Positions 26,296 to 35,390 of a stretch of DNA of 64,000 nt are shown here, piece by piece (position 1 is the first letter of the stretch; each line of letters begins with the position of its first letter). Made by a program: the position numbers and the translations under genes. Source of the stretch: Pedobacter nutrimenti (GTDB lineage Bacteria; Bacteroidota; Bacteroidia; Sphingobacteriales; Sphingobacteriaceae). The notes under the pieces were generated by a model. The model saw only the letters and a list, made by a program, of their open reading frames with translations. It ran no database searches and was not told where the DNA came from. The stretch is taken from positions 141,148 to 205,147 of the forward strand of contig NZ_QKLU01000011.1 of assembly GCF_003208655.1 (NCBI RefSeq), written 5' to 3'.

Positions 26296-27504
26296 ATGGA
26301 TACGACCTCTAAAAATCAGGATATCATAGAAAAAACGATATTTCCGATCTTATTTGCAATCAGTTTCTCTCATTTATTAAATGACACCATTCAATCTCTG
26401 ATCCCCGCCATATATCCGGTGGTCAAAGAGAGCTATAAGCTTACTTTTTCTCAGATAGGGCTCATCACCCTGGTTTTTCAGTTGTCGGCCTCTTTATTAC
26501 AACCCTTTGTGGGCTTGTATACAGATAAAAAACCACAACCTTATTCACTGGCTATGGGTATGGGTTTTACCCTTATCGGCCTGGTGATCCTTTCTGTATC
26601 CAATGGATTTTACATGATGCTTGCCGCAGTCGCCCTGGTTGGTTTAGGTTCCTCCATTTTTCATCCGGAAGCCTCCCGTATGGCACATGCAGCATCGGGT
26701 GGTAAAAGAGGATTGGCCCAATCCATTTTCCAATTGGGTGGTAATGCCGGAAGCTCTCTTGGTCCTTTGCTTGCCGCCTGGATTATTGTACCTTATGGAC
26801 AATTTAGTGTCATCTGGTTTTCTTTGATTGCCTTACTGGCCATTTGTATTTTAAGCTGGGTTGGAAGCTGGTATAAAGGAATTGTAGGGCAGCTGAAAAA
26901 GAAGCAGCAAAAAACAAGTGTTGTACATACCTTTTCAAAGGGAAGAGTCGTCTTTTCTGTTGCCATTTTGCTGGTTTTGATCTTTTCAAAATATTTTTAC
27001 ATGGCCAGTCTGACCAGTTATTTTACTTTTTATCTGATCGATAAATTCCATGTTTCTGTTCAGAGTTCACAGATTTACCTGTTTGTTTTTCTATTTTCAG
27101 TAGCTGCGGGAACATTAATCGGTGGACCGGTAGGAGATCGTTTTGGAAGAAAATATGTCATCTGGTTCTCCATATTGGGGACTGCACCATTTGCCTTATT
27201 GCTTCCTCATGCCAATCTGTTCTGGACCTCTGTGCTGATTGTTCCCATAGGCGTGATCTTGTCTTCTGCATTTTCAGCCATATTGGTCTATGCCCAGGAG
27301 CTTATTCCAGGAAAAGTAGGTCTTGTTGCCGGCTTGTTTTTTGGTTTTGCCTTTGGTATGGGTGGAATAGGATCGGCCCTGCTTGGGAAACTGGCTGATG
27401 GTACAAGTATAGAATACGTTTTTTATGTTTGTTCATTTTTGCCTTTAATAGGCTTGTTGACAGGATTTCTTCCTAATATAGAGGGGAGCAGAAAAAAAGC
27501 ATAA
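26296..27504 (+). CDS. MFS transporter, fosmidomycin-resistance (Fsr)-like
   Basis: A 402-residue inner-membrane protein with twelve predicted helices. Fsr-like features are the HLLNDTIQSLIPAIYPVV opening, LFQL-type repeats and GVFHPEASR-like GSSIFHPEASRMAH after helix 4, plus FGMGGIGSALLG near the end. These carriers export drugs or sugars by proton antiport. Monocistronic; ends in a 54-bp palindromic terminator. Confidence 0.88.
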   Translation: MDTTSKNQDIIEKTIFPILFAISFSHLLNDTIQSLIPAIYPVVKESYKLTFSQIGLITLVFQLSASLLQPFVGLYTDKKPQPYSLAMGMGFTLIGLVILSVSNGFYMMLAAVALVGLGSSIFHPEASRMAHAASGGKRGLAQSIFQLGGNAGSSLGPLLAAWIIVPYGQFSVIWFSLIALLAICILSWVGSWYKGIVGQLKKKQQKTSVVHTFSKGRVVFSVAILLVLIFSKYFYMASLTSYFTFYLIDKFHVSVQSSQIYLFVFLFSVAAGTLIGGPVGDRFGRKYVIWFSILGTAPFALLLPHANLFWTSVLIVPIGVILSSAFSAILVYAQELIPGKVGLVAGLFFGFAFGMGGIGSALLGKLADGTSIEYVFYVCSFLPLIGLLTGFLPNIEGSRKKA

Positions 27505-27546
27505 AAAAAGTCCGGTTTTAAAACCGGACTTTTTTTATGCTTTTTT
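27493..27546. terminator. Perfect 54-bp palindromic bidirectional terminator
   Basis: Two uninterrupted 27-base arms with no loop bases, centred between 27519 and 27520 (core GTCCGGTTTT/AAAACCGGAC), with A- and T-runs inside the arms. Lies between the MFS gene and the convergent clpB. Confidence 0.9.
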
Positions 27547-27551
27547 GGCAT

Positions 27552-30161
27552 TTATGCTGTTGTTTTATCTGAAGCATTTAAGAAAACAAATTTATTGTCA
27601 AACATGTCCAGCTTAATTTTGCTGTCCTTATCTATTTTACCGGCCAGAATTTCTTTGGACAATTCATTTAGAATACGCTTCTGAATCACTCTTTTTAGAG
27701 GTCTTGCTCCAAATTGAGGATCATAACCCAATTCAGCGAGCCAGTCCAGGGCTTCTGTGGAAGCTTCAATTTCAACACCCATTTCTGCCAGGGTTTGTTG
27801 TACATGTTTGAACTGGAGTTCTACGATATTTCTGATTTCTTTACGGTCTAAAGGCGTAAACATAATCAGTTCATCTATACGGTTTAAGAACTCAGGTCTT
27901 ATGGTTTGTTTTAACAATTCAAACAATTCATTTTTGGTTTTCGCAATTACCTCATCACGGTTTTGATCGTCCAGGTTTTTGAAATTTTCCTGGATCAGAT
28001 GAGAACCTATGTTGGAGGTCATAATGATAATGGTGTTTTTAAAATTCACCACCCTTCCTTTGTTATCTGTAAGCCGGCCATCATCGAGCACTTGTAAAAG
28101 GATATTAAATACGTCCGGATGCGCTTTTTCTATCTCATCGAGCAGCACAACGGAATAAGGTTTTCTTCTTACAGCCTCAGTCAGCTGACCACCTTCATCG
28201 TAACCAACATATCCCGGAGGCGCACCAATTAATCTCGATACGGCATGACGTTCCTGATATTCACTCATGTCAATACGGGTCAAGGCATTTTCATCGTTGA
28301 ACAGGAATTCCGCCAATGCTTTTGCAAGTTCCGTTTTACCAACGCCCGTGGTACCCAGAAAAATAAATGAACCAATCGGTTTACGCTTATCCTGAAGCCC
28401 GGCACGGGAACGTCTGATGGAATCTGAAATGGCTTCTATCGCCTCATCCTGTCCGGCCACACGTTTGTGCAGTTCATCTTCAAGATGTAGTAATTTTTCC
28501 CTTTCACTGGAAACCAGCTTGGTTACCGGAATACCTGTCCAGCGGGCAACCACTCCGGCAATGTCATCTGCTGTAACCTCTTCTTTTAGCATGCGGCCTT
28601 CATTCTGCTGACTTTCGAGTTCTGCCTTAAGCTTTTCGACTTTATCCTGGGCCTCTTTGATTTTTCCGTAACGGATCTCGGCTACTTTACCATAATCACC
28701 GGCCCTTTCAGCCTGCTCGGCTTCCAGTTTATAACTTTCAATCTGTTCGATTTGGGTATTGATGCCATCGACAACATCTTTTTCACTTTGCCATTTGGCT
28801 TTCAGCTCATCTCTTTCTGCCGCCAGATTGGCAATTTCCTCCCCTAAGGCCTTCACCTTTTTGTCGTCATTTTCACGTTTAATGGCTTCCCGCTCTATTT
28901 CCAGCTGCATAATGCGGCGGGAAAGTTCGTCTACGTTTTCAGGCACGCTATCCATTTCAAGTCTTAACTTGGAGGCGGCCTCATCCATTAAATCTATGGC
29001 TTTATCCGGTAAAAAACGGTCAGAAATGTAACGTTGTGACAATTCTACGGCTGCAATAATCGCCTCATCTTTGATCCTTACTTTGTGATGAGTTTCATAA
29101 CGTTCTTTTAATCCCCTTAAGATAGAAATGGCATCCTGGGTATCTGGTTCATCCACCATAACTTTTTGAAAACGACGCTCCAGGGCTTTATCTTTTTCAA
29201 GATACTTCTGATATTCATCCAGTGTTGTCGCCCCAATGGCCCTCAGTTCTCCTCTGGCCAGTGCAGGTTTTAAAATATTTGCGGCATCCATGGCACCTTC
29301 ACCGCCACCAGCACCAACAAGGGTATGGATCTCATCAATAAACAAAATAATATCTCCGTCGCTTTGGCTGACTTCTTTAACGACGGCTTTTAATCTTTCC
29401 TCAAATTCACCTTTGTATTTCGCACCTGCAATAAGGGCACCCATGTCCAGGGAATAAACAGTTTTACTTTTAAGATTCTCCGGTACATCGCCTTTAATGA
29501 TCCTGAAAGCAATTCCCTCGGCAATAGCTGTTTTACCTACTCCGGGTTCCCCAATTAAAATAGGATTGTTTTTGGTTCTGCGCGACAGGATCTGGATGAC
29601 CCTTCTGATTTCCTCGTCCCTGCCAATAACAGGGTCTAGTTTTCCGGACTCTGCATATTCATTTAAATTCCTTGCATATTTATTTAAGGCATTATAAGTG
29701 GCCTCGGCATTTTGATCGGTAACCCGGTTGTCTCCGCGAAGGGCAACAACAGCCTTTTTAAGATCCTTTTCATTAACTCCCTGGTCCTTTAATAATTTAG
29801 AGGTGTCATCGTTGACGGCCAGTATGCCCAGCAATACATGTTCCACTGATACAAACTCATCTTTAAACTCTTTTAGATAAGATTGGGCTTTCTGAAGCGC
29901 ACTATTGGAACCCGAAGACAGATAAACATTACTTCCACTTACCTTAGGGAATTTTGCAATCTGTGCATCAAGTTGCTGATTGAGTAGGTTGATATTTACA
30001 TTTAGTTTTTTTAAGACATAAGAAACGACATTTTCATCAACATTCAGCAGACCTTTTAGCAGGTGAGCTGTTTCAATAGCCTGTTGCTGATTGCCCTGGG
30101 CTATTTCGGAAGCCTGTTGAATTGCTTCCTGGGCTTTTATTGTAAAGTTGTTGAAGTTCAT
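27552..30161 (-). CDS. clpB: ClpB disaggregase (Hsp104 family)
   Basis: An 869-residue hexameric AAA+ chaperone that rescues aggregated proteins with DnaK. Domains in order: Clp N repeat (1-145), NBD1 with Walker A GEPGVGKT and Walker B FIDEIHTLVG, the coiled-coil middle domain (about 400-525, diagnostic for ClpB over ClpC/A), and NBD2 with Walker A GTTGVGKT, Walker B VVLLDEIEKAHPDV and the sensor-2 GARPLKR. Length and order are normal. No HrcA/CIRCE-type repeat seen upstream; a 48-bp palindrome lies 200 bp upstream in the divergent region. Confidence 0.97.
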   Translation of the reverse strand: MNFNNFTIKAQEAIQQASEIAQGNQQQAIETAHLLKGLLNVDENVVSYVLKKLNVNINLLNQQLDAQIAKFPKVSGSNVYLSSGSNSALQKAQSYLKEFKDEFVSVEHVLLGILAVNDDTSKLLKDQGVNEKDLKKAVVALRGDNRVTDQNAEATYNALNKYARNLNEYAESGKLDPVIGRDEEIRRVIQILSRRTKNNPILIGEPGVGKTAIAEGIAFRIIKGDVPENLKSKTVYSLDMGALIAGAKYKGEFEERLKAVVKEVSQSDGDIILFIDEIHTLVGAGGGEGAMDAANILKPALARGELRAIGATTLDEYQKYLEKDKALERRFQKVMVDEPDTQDAISILRGLKERYETHHKVRIKDEAIIAAVELSQRYISDRFLPDKAIDLMDEAASKLRLEMDSVPENVDELSRRIMQLEIEREAIKRENDDKKVKALGEEIANLAAERDELKAKWQSEKDVVDGINTQIEQIESYKLEAEQAERAGDYGKVAEIRYGKIKEAQDKVEKLKAELESQQNEGRMLKEEVTADDIAGVVARWTGIPVTKLVSSEREKLLHLEDELHKRVAGQDEAIEAISDSIRRSRAGLQDKRKPIGSFIFLGTTGVGKTELAKALAEFLFNDENALTRIDMSEYQERHAVSRLIGAPPGYVGYDEGGQLTEAVRRKPYSVVLLDEIEKAHPDVFNILLQVLDDGRLTDNKGRVVNFKNTIIIMTSNIGSHLIQENFKNLDDQNRDEVIAKTKNELFELLKQTIRPEFLNRIDELIMFTPLDRKEIRNIVELQFKHVQQTLAEMGVEIEASTEALDWLAELGYDPQFGARPLKRVIQKRILNELSKEILAGKIDKDSKIKLDMFDNKFVFLNASDKTTA

Positions 30162-30549
30162 AGTATCTGATAAACAAAGTAAATGCCATATTGTTGTCTG
30201 GCTTCAGATCGGAAATTTTGTCTGCTTGTTTTCTTTTGTTGTGACTAAATTACTGATTTTTAGTGTTTTGCATGAAAAAATGTCTGATCTGTAGTATTTT
30301 GCCTGATGATCAATTCTTCACAAATTGAGCCTTGCTTCACACCTGGTTCACAGCTCGGTCACACCTTGTTCACAAAAAGGTACCTTTTTGTGAACAAGGT
30401 GTGACTAATGTGTGCGCTATGTGAGCAGAAGCTCAGGACTATGACTTAATTTTTACGCCCCAACTTATGGCCTGCTTTCCATGGGCCGGATAAAACTTGT
30501 AATTTAGCAATTGTAAGGCATATTTTCTATATGCAATGAAGCACAGATC
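30162..30549. other. Intergenic region between divergent clpB and MFS genes
   Basis: 388 bp without a supported gene. It holds a TTACTTTG (-7-like) about 20 bases before clpB on the minus strand, and the palindrome and repeat cluster listed separately. Nothing else was recognised. Confidence 0.5.
30326..30435. repeat. 48-bp perfect palindrome inside an imperfect 110-bp dyad
   Basis: 30358-30405 is a loopless palindrome with 24-base arms starting GTCACACCTTGTTCACA and a GGTACC centre. Its motif recurs in degenerate form just left of it (TTCACACCTGGTTCACA, about 30333-30349). Outer segments TGAGC (30326-30330) and GCTCA (30431-30435) extend the symmetry imperfectly. No T-tract on either side, so it is not a typical terminator. 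Confidence 0.7.
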
Positions 30550-31764
30550 ATGAGAGAATTTATACGTTTATATTTGGATGCCTACAAAGGATTGTCTACT
30601 CCGGCCTGGATGCTGGCCCTGGTGATGTTAATCAACAGGAGCGGGGCAATGGTGATCCCGTTTTTAGGCGTTTACATGACCAATCATCTTCAGTTTTCCC
30701 TGGAAAATACCGGAACTGTTTTGAGTTGTTTTGGTATTGGGGCTGTTGCCGGATCTTTTCTGGGTGGCTGGCTTACCGATCAGGTGGGCCATTTTAAAGT
30801 ACAGGTCTGTAGCCTGATCCTCACTGTACCTATGTTTTTCCTGCTTCCGGAATTAAATACAGTTGTAAAACTGGCTGTGGGTGTTTTTATGCTGAGCCTT
30901 ATTTCGGAAACCTTCCGGCCGGCAAACTCTGTGTCGATTGCTTATTATTCAAAACCAGACAATATTATCCGCTCTTTTTCCCTGAACCGCATGGCCATGA
31001 ACCTTGGTTTCTCTATTGGCCCGGCCCTGGGCGGTTTTCTGGCTGCTATTTCCTATACCTTTTTGTTTTATGGAAATGCAGTGACTGCTTTTTTGTCTGC
31101 GATATTATTTTTTATCTATTTCCGTAAGCTTAAAGGTTATGAAAAAAAGGAGAGTCATGCGATGGATGAAAATAAAGAAGAAGCTGGCCGTTCCCCTTAT
31201 AGGGATGTTTTGTTTATGGCTTTCAGTATACTCTGCTGTATTTTTACCATTTGTTTCTTCCAGATATTAAGTACGCTGCCTTTATACTACCGGTCAGCCT
31301 ATAAAATGAATGAAGCAGATATCGGTTTAATTTTAGCTTTTAGTGGTGTAGTGGTTTTTGCGCTGGAAATGCTCATCGTGCACATTGCCGAAAAAAGGAT
31401 GTCCTCGGGTGCTGCAATTGCATTGGGCACGATACTTTGCAGTTTGGCTTTTTTGAGCCTCAACCTGGCCCATGGGGTTTTTATCCTTTATTTTTCTATG
31501 TTTCTTCTTTGCCTTGCCGAAATTCTGGCCATGCCGTTTATGGCAACGGTTACTTTAAAAAGATCTTCTGCCCAAACAAGAGGCGCTTATATGGGGTTAA
31601 ACGCACTATCCGTATCAGCTGCACATGTATTTTCACCATTTGTAGGCACCAGGGTGGCCGCTGCTTTTGGCTTCGAAACCTTATGGTGGGGAACCGGGGT
31701 TTTATTGATTTTAACGGCTCTTGGTTTTTGGCAGGTGATGAGAAAAATGGGGTTAAACAGTTGA
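30550..31764 (+). CDS. MFS transporter, multidrug-type
   Basis: A 404-residue inner-membrane carrier with twelve helices. The cytoplasmic loop 2-3 motif GGWLTDQVGHFK is a variant of the MFS A-motif, and RPANSVSIAYYS with NRMAMNLGFSIGPALGG (motif C-like) points to the drug-proton antiporter group. A charged central loop (YEKKESHAMDENKEEAGR) separates the halves. Substrate unknown. Monocistronic, divergent from clpB. Confidence 0.88.
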   Translation: MREFIRLYLDAYKGLSTPAWMLALVMLINRSGAMVIPFLGVYMTNHLQFSLENTGTVLSCFGIGAVAGSFLGGWLTDQVGHFKVQVCSLILTVPMFFLLPELNTVVKLAVGVFMLSLISETFRPANSVSIAYYSKPDNIIRSFSLNRMAMNLGFSIGPALGGFLAAISYTFLFYGNAVTAFLSAILFFIYFRKLKGYEKKESHAMDENKEEAGRSPYRDVLFMAFSILCCIFTICFFQILSTLPLYYRSAYKMNEADIGLILAFSGVVVFALEMLIVHIAEKRMSSGAAIALGTILCSLAFLSLNLAHGVFILYFSMFLLCLAEILAMPFMATVTLKRSSAQTRGAYMGLNALSVSAAHVFSPFVGTRVAAAFGFETLWWGTGVLLILTALGFWQVMRKMGLNS

Positions 31765-31787
31765 CCCGATTTCTTAAATTGTTATGC

Positions 31788-31828
31788 ACACAAAAAAGCC
31801 CTGAATTTATTTCAGGGCTTTTTTGTGT
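31788..31828. terminator. Bidirectional terminator
   Basis: Perfect 18-base arms ACACAAAAAAGCCCTGAA / TTCAGGGCTTTTTTGTGT with a five-base loop, between the MFS gene and the convergent SRPBCC gene. Confidence 0.9.
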
Positions 31829-31836
31829 ATAGAATA

Positions 31837-32235
31837 TTATCCTAAAATCTCTTTTAACTTTGAGGCCTGATGATCTGCCAATTTTTGCAGCGGGCCGGAA
31901 GCCAGCATTTTCATCATCATATTCAGGTCAGCAGAAATAATATGTTTTGCGATGGTACCGCCCTGGCCATTGTCGGCAACAGTCCATTTCAATTCTACAT
32001 CAAAAGGTGCTTTTTCAGAAGGAATGGCCACCAGTTCCTGATTTGGAATACGGTTTGAGACTTTAATTGCCAGTTTAGCCATATTCTGAATCGTAAAGCT
32101 GGCCTCATCTTCTGTGGAAGACCAGTTGTAAATGTTTTCGGGCATCAGTTGCTGATGATTGTTCAGATCGGCCAGAAAGGCATATACTTTTTCTACCGGA
32201 ACACTTAACTCGGCAGTGCTTTCAATAACAGTCAT
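31837..32235 (-). CDS. SRPBCC-fold protein (polyketide cyclase/CoxG-like)
   Basis: A 132-residue START/Bet v 1-like fold: SVPVEKVYAFLADLNNHQQL opening typical of SRPBCC proteins, a central beta-sheet, and a C-terminal helix (ADHQASKLKEIL). These bind hydrophobic ligands; no catalytic residues can be assigned. The start is 5 bp downstream of the pyrE stop, so it is likely cotranscribed with pyrE. Confidence 0.82.
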   Translation of the reverse strand: MTVIESTAELSVPVEKVYAFLADLNNHQQLMPENIYNWSSTEDEASFTIQNMAKLAIKVSNRIPNQELVAIPSEKAPFDVELKWTVADNGQGGTIAKHIISADLNMMMKMLASGPLQKLADHQASKLKEILG

Positions 32236-32240
32236 TATAT

Positions 32241-32900
32241 TTAGGTTAATTGTTCAAGTTCTTTACCCCATCCAGAAGGGTCCCTGCGCCATTTTGTCAA
32301 CAGGTCCACATCATTTTGCCCGATAAAGCTATGCTCAGCAGCATATTGAATCAGGGTTTGGTAATTGGATAAACTGGAATAACGGCATTTGGCATTTTTA
32401 AAATTTTCTTCAGCCTGGTCCAGGCCATAAGTAAAAATAGAAACCAGTCCGGCAACAGAAAGTCCTGCATTTCTTAAGGCATCTACTGCCTGAAGACTGC
32501 TTTTTCCTGTCGAAATTAAATCTTCAACAACCACCACGCGTTGTCCTTCCACAATTTCCCCTTCAATTAAGCTTCCTGTCCCATGCTCTTTTGCTTTTGA
32601 TCTTACGTAAGCAAAAGGTAAACCAAGCTCCTGTGCCACTAGTACACCCTGAGGGATGCCTGCAGTAGCTACTCCGGCAATTAAATCAACAGAGCCATAC
32701 TCTTCCTGAATCAACTGCGTAAGCTTTTGTCTGATGTATGTTCTAACTGATGGATGCGAGAGCGTTATCCTGTTATCACAATAAATTGGGGATTTCCAAC
32801 CCGAAGCCCAGGTAAAAGGATTAGCAGGTTGTAATTTTATTGCTTTAATTTGTAACAGAAATTCAGCTACCTTTAATTCAATATCACTTTTATTATACAT
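32241..32900 (-). CDS. pyrE: Orotate phosphoribosyltransferase
   Basis: Converts orotate and PRPP to OMP in pyrimidine synthesis. A 219-aa type I PRTase with the PRPP loop VVVVEDLISTGKSS, the catalytic-loop region AKEHGTGSLIEG and the substrate-binding TWASGWKSPIYCDNR. Start and length match the family. Its ATG overlaps the ATG of the divergent NUDIX gene within a single CATG (32898-32901), so its promoter must lie inside the NUDIX coding sequence. Confidence 0.95.
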   Translation of the reverse strand: MYNKSDIELKVAEFLLQIKAIKLQPANPFTWASGWKSPIYCDNRITLSHPSVRTYIRQKLTQLIQEEYGSVDLIAGVATAGIPQGVLVAQELGLPFAYVRSKAKEHGTGSLIEGEIVEGQRVVVVEDLISTGKSSLQAVDALRNAGLSVAGLVSIFTYGLDQAEENFKNAKCRYSSLSNYQTLIQYAAEHSFIGQNDVDLLTKWRRDPSGWGKELEQLT

Positions 32901-33510
32901 GGCTCAAAAATACAGAATATATATTAACGATAACACTTTGTTTATAGCAGATGTTGTGCCTCATCAGAACGGTGAAATACAACAGATTGATATACAGGAT
33001 TTTGATTTTTTAACATTTTATAAAAATTTGGATAAAGGATCCAAAGGGGAGTACCTTGTGCTGACTGAGGACCCCAAAGCCGTATTTAGAAAACTCAAAC
33101 AAAAATGCTTACTGATTAAGGCTGCAGGAGGTCTGGTTAAAAACTCAGCGGGCGATTATTTGTTTATTTTTAGAAATAAAAAGTGGGATCTTCCAAAAGG
33201 AAAGGTCGAGAAAAATGAAAAAATGAAAGCGGCCGCGCTTCGGGAAGTAGAAGAAGAGTGCGGGGTGAAAATTCATAGCAATAAGGATAAGCTGTGTAAA
33301 ACTTACCATGTATATGAACTGGGAGGGAAGGTTGTTTTAAAGAAAACCAACTGGTACAATATGACCGTAAAGGGACAACCTAAACTCATTCCTCAAAAAG
33401 AAGAGGGGATTACAAAAGCCGGCTGGTTTGGCAAGGATGAATTGGATCCGATACTGAAAAAAACCTATTTATTGATTTTTGAAGTATTAAAAGCGGGTAA
33501 GCTAATTTAG
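32899..33510 (+). CDS. NUDIX hydrolase
   Basis: A 203-residue protein with a C-terminal NUDIX domain: the box runs from GKVEKNE to REVEEECGV, with all Gly/Glu metal-binding residues in place. An N-terminal 70-residue extension of beta strands (MAQKYRIYINDNTLFIADVV) is specific to Bacteroidota homologues. Likely cleaves a nucleoside diphosphate-X compound. It ends directly next to the coaD stop in convergent orientation. Start codon shared with pyrE in CATG. Confidence 0.9.
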   Translation: MAQKYRIYINDNTLFIADVVPHQNGEIQQIDIQDFDFLTFYKNLDKGSKGEYLVLTEDPKAVFRKLKQKCLLIKAAGGLVKNSAGDYLFIFRNKKWDLPKGKVEKNEKMKAAALREVEEECGVKIHSNKDKLCKTYHVYELGGKVVLKKTNWYNMTVKGQPKLIPQKEEGITKAGWFGKDELDPILKKTYLLIFEVLKAGKLI

Positions 33511-33972
33511 TTATAAGTGCCTTAAAGCTTTTTCAGGAACAAATTTCCGGACATCGCCATGGTTGCGAAGAATATCCCTTACAATGGTGGAACTAATAGC
33601 GGAATATTCTGGTTTGCTTAGAATAAATATGGTTTCCATCTCCGGCATCATGGTTTGATTGATTTGGGCAATTGCCCTTTCATATTCAAAATCACCTACC
33701 GAGCGGATACCCCTTACCATGTATTGTGCATGGAGTTCCCTGCAGAAATCGACTGTCAGGCCCTCATAGAGCCTGACTTCTACCTGTTTGAAATCGCTGA
33801 AGACATCACTGACGATATCCCTGCGCTGTTCAGCAGACAGATAACTCTGTTTAGAACTGTTTAAACCAATGCCCACCACCATTTTATCGAATAAAGGAAG
33901 GGCACGTTTTAAGATGTCTACATGTGCAATGGTTATCGGATCAAAAGAACCTGGGAACAAGGCGATTTTCAT
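33511..33972 (-). CDS. coaD: Phosphopantetheine adenylyltransferase
   Basis: Penultimate step of coenzyme A synthesis (4'-phosphopantetheine + ATP to dephospho-CoA). A 153-aa nucleotidyltransferase with the GSFDPITIAHVD nucleotide-binding motif (TxxH), MVRGIRSVGDFEYE, and the C-terminal SSTIVRD motif. Length is standard. Stop abuts the convergent NUDIX stop; the start is 1 bp from the rsmD stop, so rsmD and coaD form an operon. Confidence 0.96.
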   Translation of the reverse strand: MKIALFPGSFDPITIAHVDILKRALPLFDKMVVGIGLNSSKQSYLSAEQRRDIVSDVFSDFKQVEVRLYEGLTVDFCRELHAQYMVRGIRSVGDFEYERAIAQINQTMMPEMETIFILSKPEYSAISSTIVRDILRNHGDVRKFVPEKALRHL

Positions 33973-33973
33973 A

Positions 33974-34519
33974 TTACGTGGATTTAGGCTTTTGGAAAAA
34001 ACTAAAAGAAGAATTACCGTATTTTCGGGTTTCTGTATAACCTGGTTGGCTATCGAGTTTTAACAAAGAGGGGTGCTCTACGATTAATATTCCATTTTCG
34101 GCAAGCAGGTTGTTTTTTAGAACCAATTCAGGAATCAACGGTATCGTGGGAAGGTTATAGGGTGGGTCGGCAAATATGATCTGGTAACTTTTTTTGTGGC
34201 CTTCCAGAAATTTAAAAACATCAGCTTTTACCACTTCGATAGCATCCAGCGTATATTTATCTGCCACAGACTTCACCCAGTATACACAACCGGAATGTTT
34301 GTCTACAGCAGTGACCTGAGCAATACCTCTGGAAGCAAATTCAATACTGATGTTGCCGGTTCCGCAAAAAAGGTCCAGCACCTGACAGCTTTCAAAATCA
34401 TACTGATTATAAAGGATATTGAACAGGGCCTCTTTTGCCATGTCGGTTGTGGGTCTTACAGGTAGGCTCTGTGGTGCCTGCAAACGTATCCCTTTTAACT
34501 TACCTCCGATTATCCGCAT
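33974..34519 (-). CDS. rsmD: 16S rRNA (guanine(966)-N2)-methyltransferase
   Basis: SAM-dependent N2-guanine methyltransferase acting on 16S rRNA. 181 aa with MRIIGGKLKGIRL opening, SAM motif I VLDLFCGTGNISIEF, and the catalytic DPPYNLP. Overlaps the DUF3822 gene upstream by 10 bp and is followed by coaD after 1 bp; the rsmD-coaD pairing is common in bacteria and supports both calls. Confidence 0.95.
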   Translation of the reverse strand: MRIIGGKLKGIRLQAPQSLPVRPTTDMAKEALFNILYNQYDFESCQVLDLFCGTGNISIEFASRGIAQVTAVDKHSGCVYWVKSVADKYTLDAIEVVKADVFKFLEGHKKSYQIIFADPPYNLPTIPLIPELVLKNNLLAENGILIVEHPSLLKLDSQPGYTETRKYGNSSFSFFQKPKST

Positions 34520-35337
34520 AGATCAACCGCTAATAAACTGCTATAATAGTAAGGGGGCATATCATCAAGAATGGCATAATCCATAGCCTGGTTCTGTGGT
34601 ACGCTGAAGCGGATATCCATAAAGTATTTTTCTAATGTTTTATAGTTCTGATCCTCTTTTTCCAAAATGCCACTCACATGCAGCTGAAGGCTTGAAGCAT
34701 CTAGTCCCAGTTGTTTAAGGATAAAAAGCAGGTAATAATTAAATTCTTCAGCGTTTTCTATTTCATAGCTGTTTTTAAAAACCAGTTGCTGCTCTTTTAC
34801 ATAGACCGCTGTAAAGGAGCGGGCCGTAAAATCAAGGACCAAAGCTTCGCTAAGCGTTGCAGCCAACATTAAAACAGGGGCCGTTTGTTCATAGATGTCA
34901 GCGTCTTTGAAATTTGCATCCAATTGTTCTTCCAATGTTTTTTGAAGATTAAAAACAGAGGTGAAATCGTAGCGGGTGTTTTTCTGTATATAAATATTTT
35001 TGGGGTGTCCGCTGTTGAAAAAATTCAGATAAGCAGATAAATCAGCGCTTTGGTAGAGTTCATTTGGAACGTCGACCGCATTGGTCGCGGCCATAGAAAT
35101 TTTAACTTTTTTAAAAGGATATTTCAAATAGGGATCATTTTTCAGCTTATTGACAAGAGTTTGGGAAATGTCGGAACATTCCTGCTCATCAAAAATTGCT
35201 TTAAGGCGCTGGTTTTCCTGATTGATAATGGCATAGGAAAAGCTGTCATTTGTAATTTTTAAGAGTAAATTACAATCGGGCGCTGTACCTGGATCAAATT
35301 GGGGATCCAAAAGCAGTATGCTGTTTTTAATATTCAT
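34510..35337 (-). CDS. DUF3822 family protein
   Basis: A Bacteroidota-specific protein of unknown function, about 275 aa, with weak resemblance to actin-fold proteins (alternating strands, LVLDFTARSFTAVYVK near residue 190). No signal peptide or membrane helix. The start at 35337 (MNIKNSILLLD) is preferred over an ATG/TTG further upstream, which would run into the divergent helicase's promoter. Same operon as rsmD and coaD (10-bp overlap). Confidence 0.82.
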   Translation of the reverse strand: MNIKNSILLLDPQFDPGTAPDCNLLLKITNDSFSYAIINQENQRLKAIFDEQECSDISQTLVNKLKNDPYLKYPFKKVKISMAATNAVDVPNELYQSADLSAYLNFFNSGHPKNIYIQKNTRYDFTSVFNLQKTLEEQLDANFKDADIYEQTAPVLMLAATLSEALVLDFTARSFTAVYVKEQQLVFKNSYEIENAEEFNYYLLFILKQLGLDASSLQLHVSGILEKEDQNYKTLEKYFMDIRFSVPQNQAMDYAILDDMPPYYYSSLLAVDLCG

Positions 35338-35390
35338 CTTAACAAAATTAATTCTTTTTTTTTGTAACCCTACCATTGCATATTTGTAAA

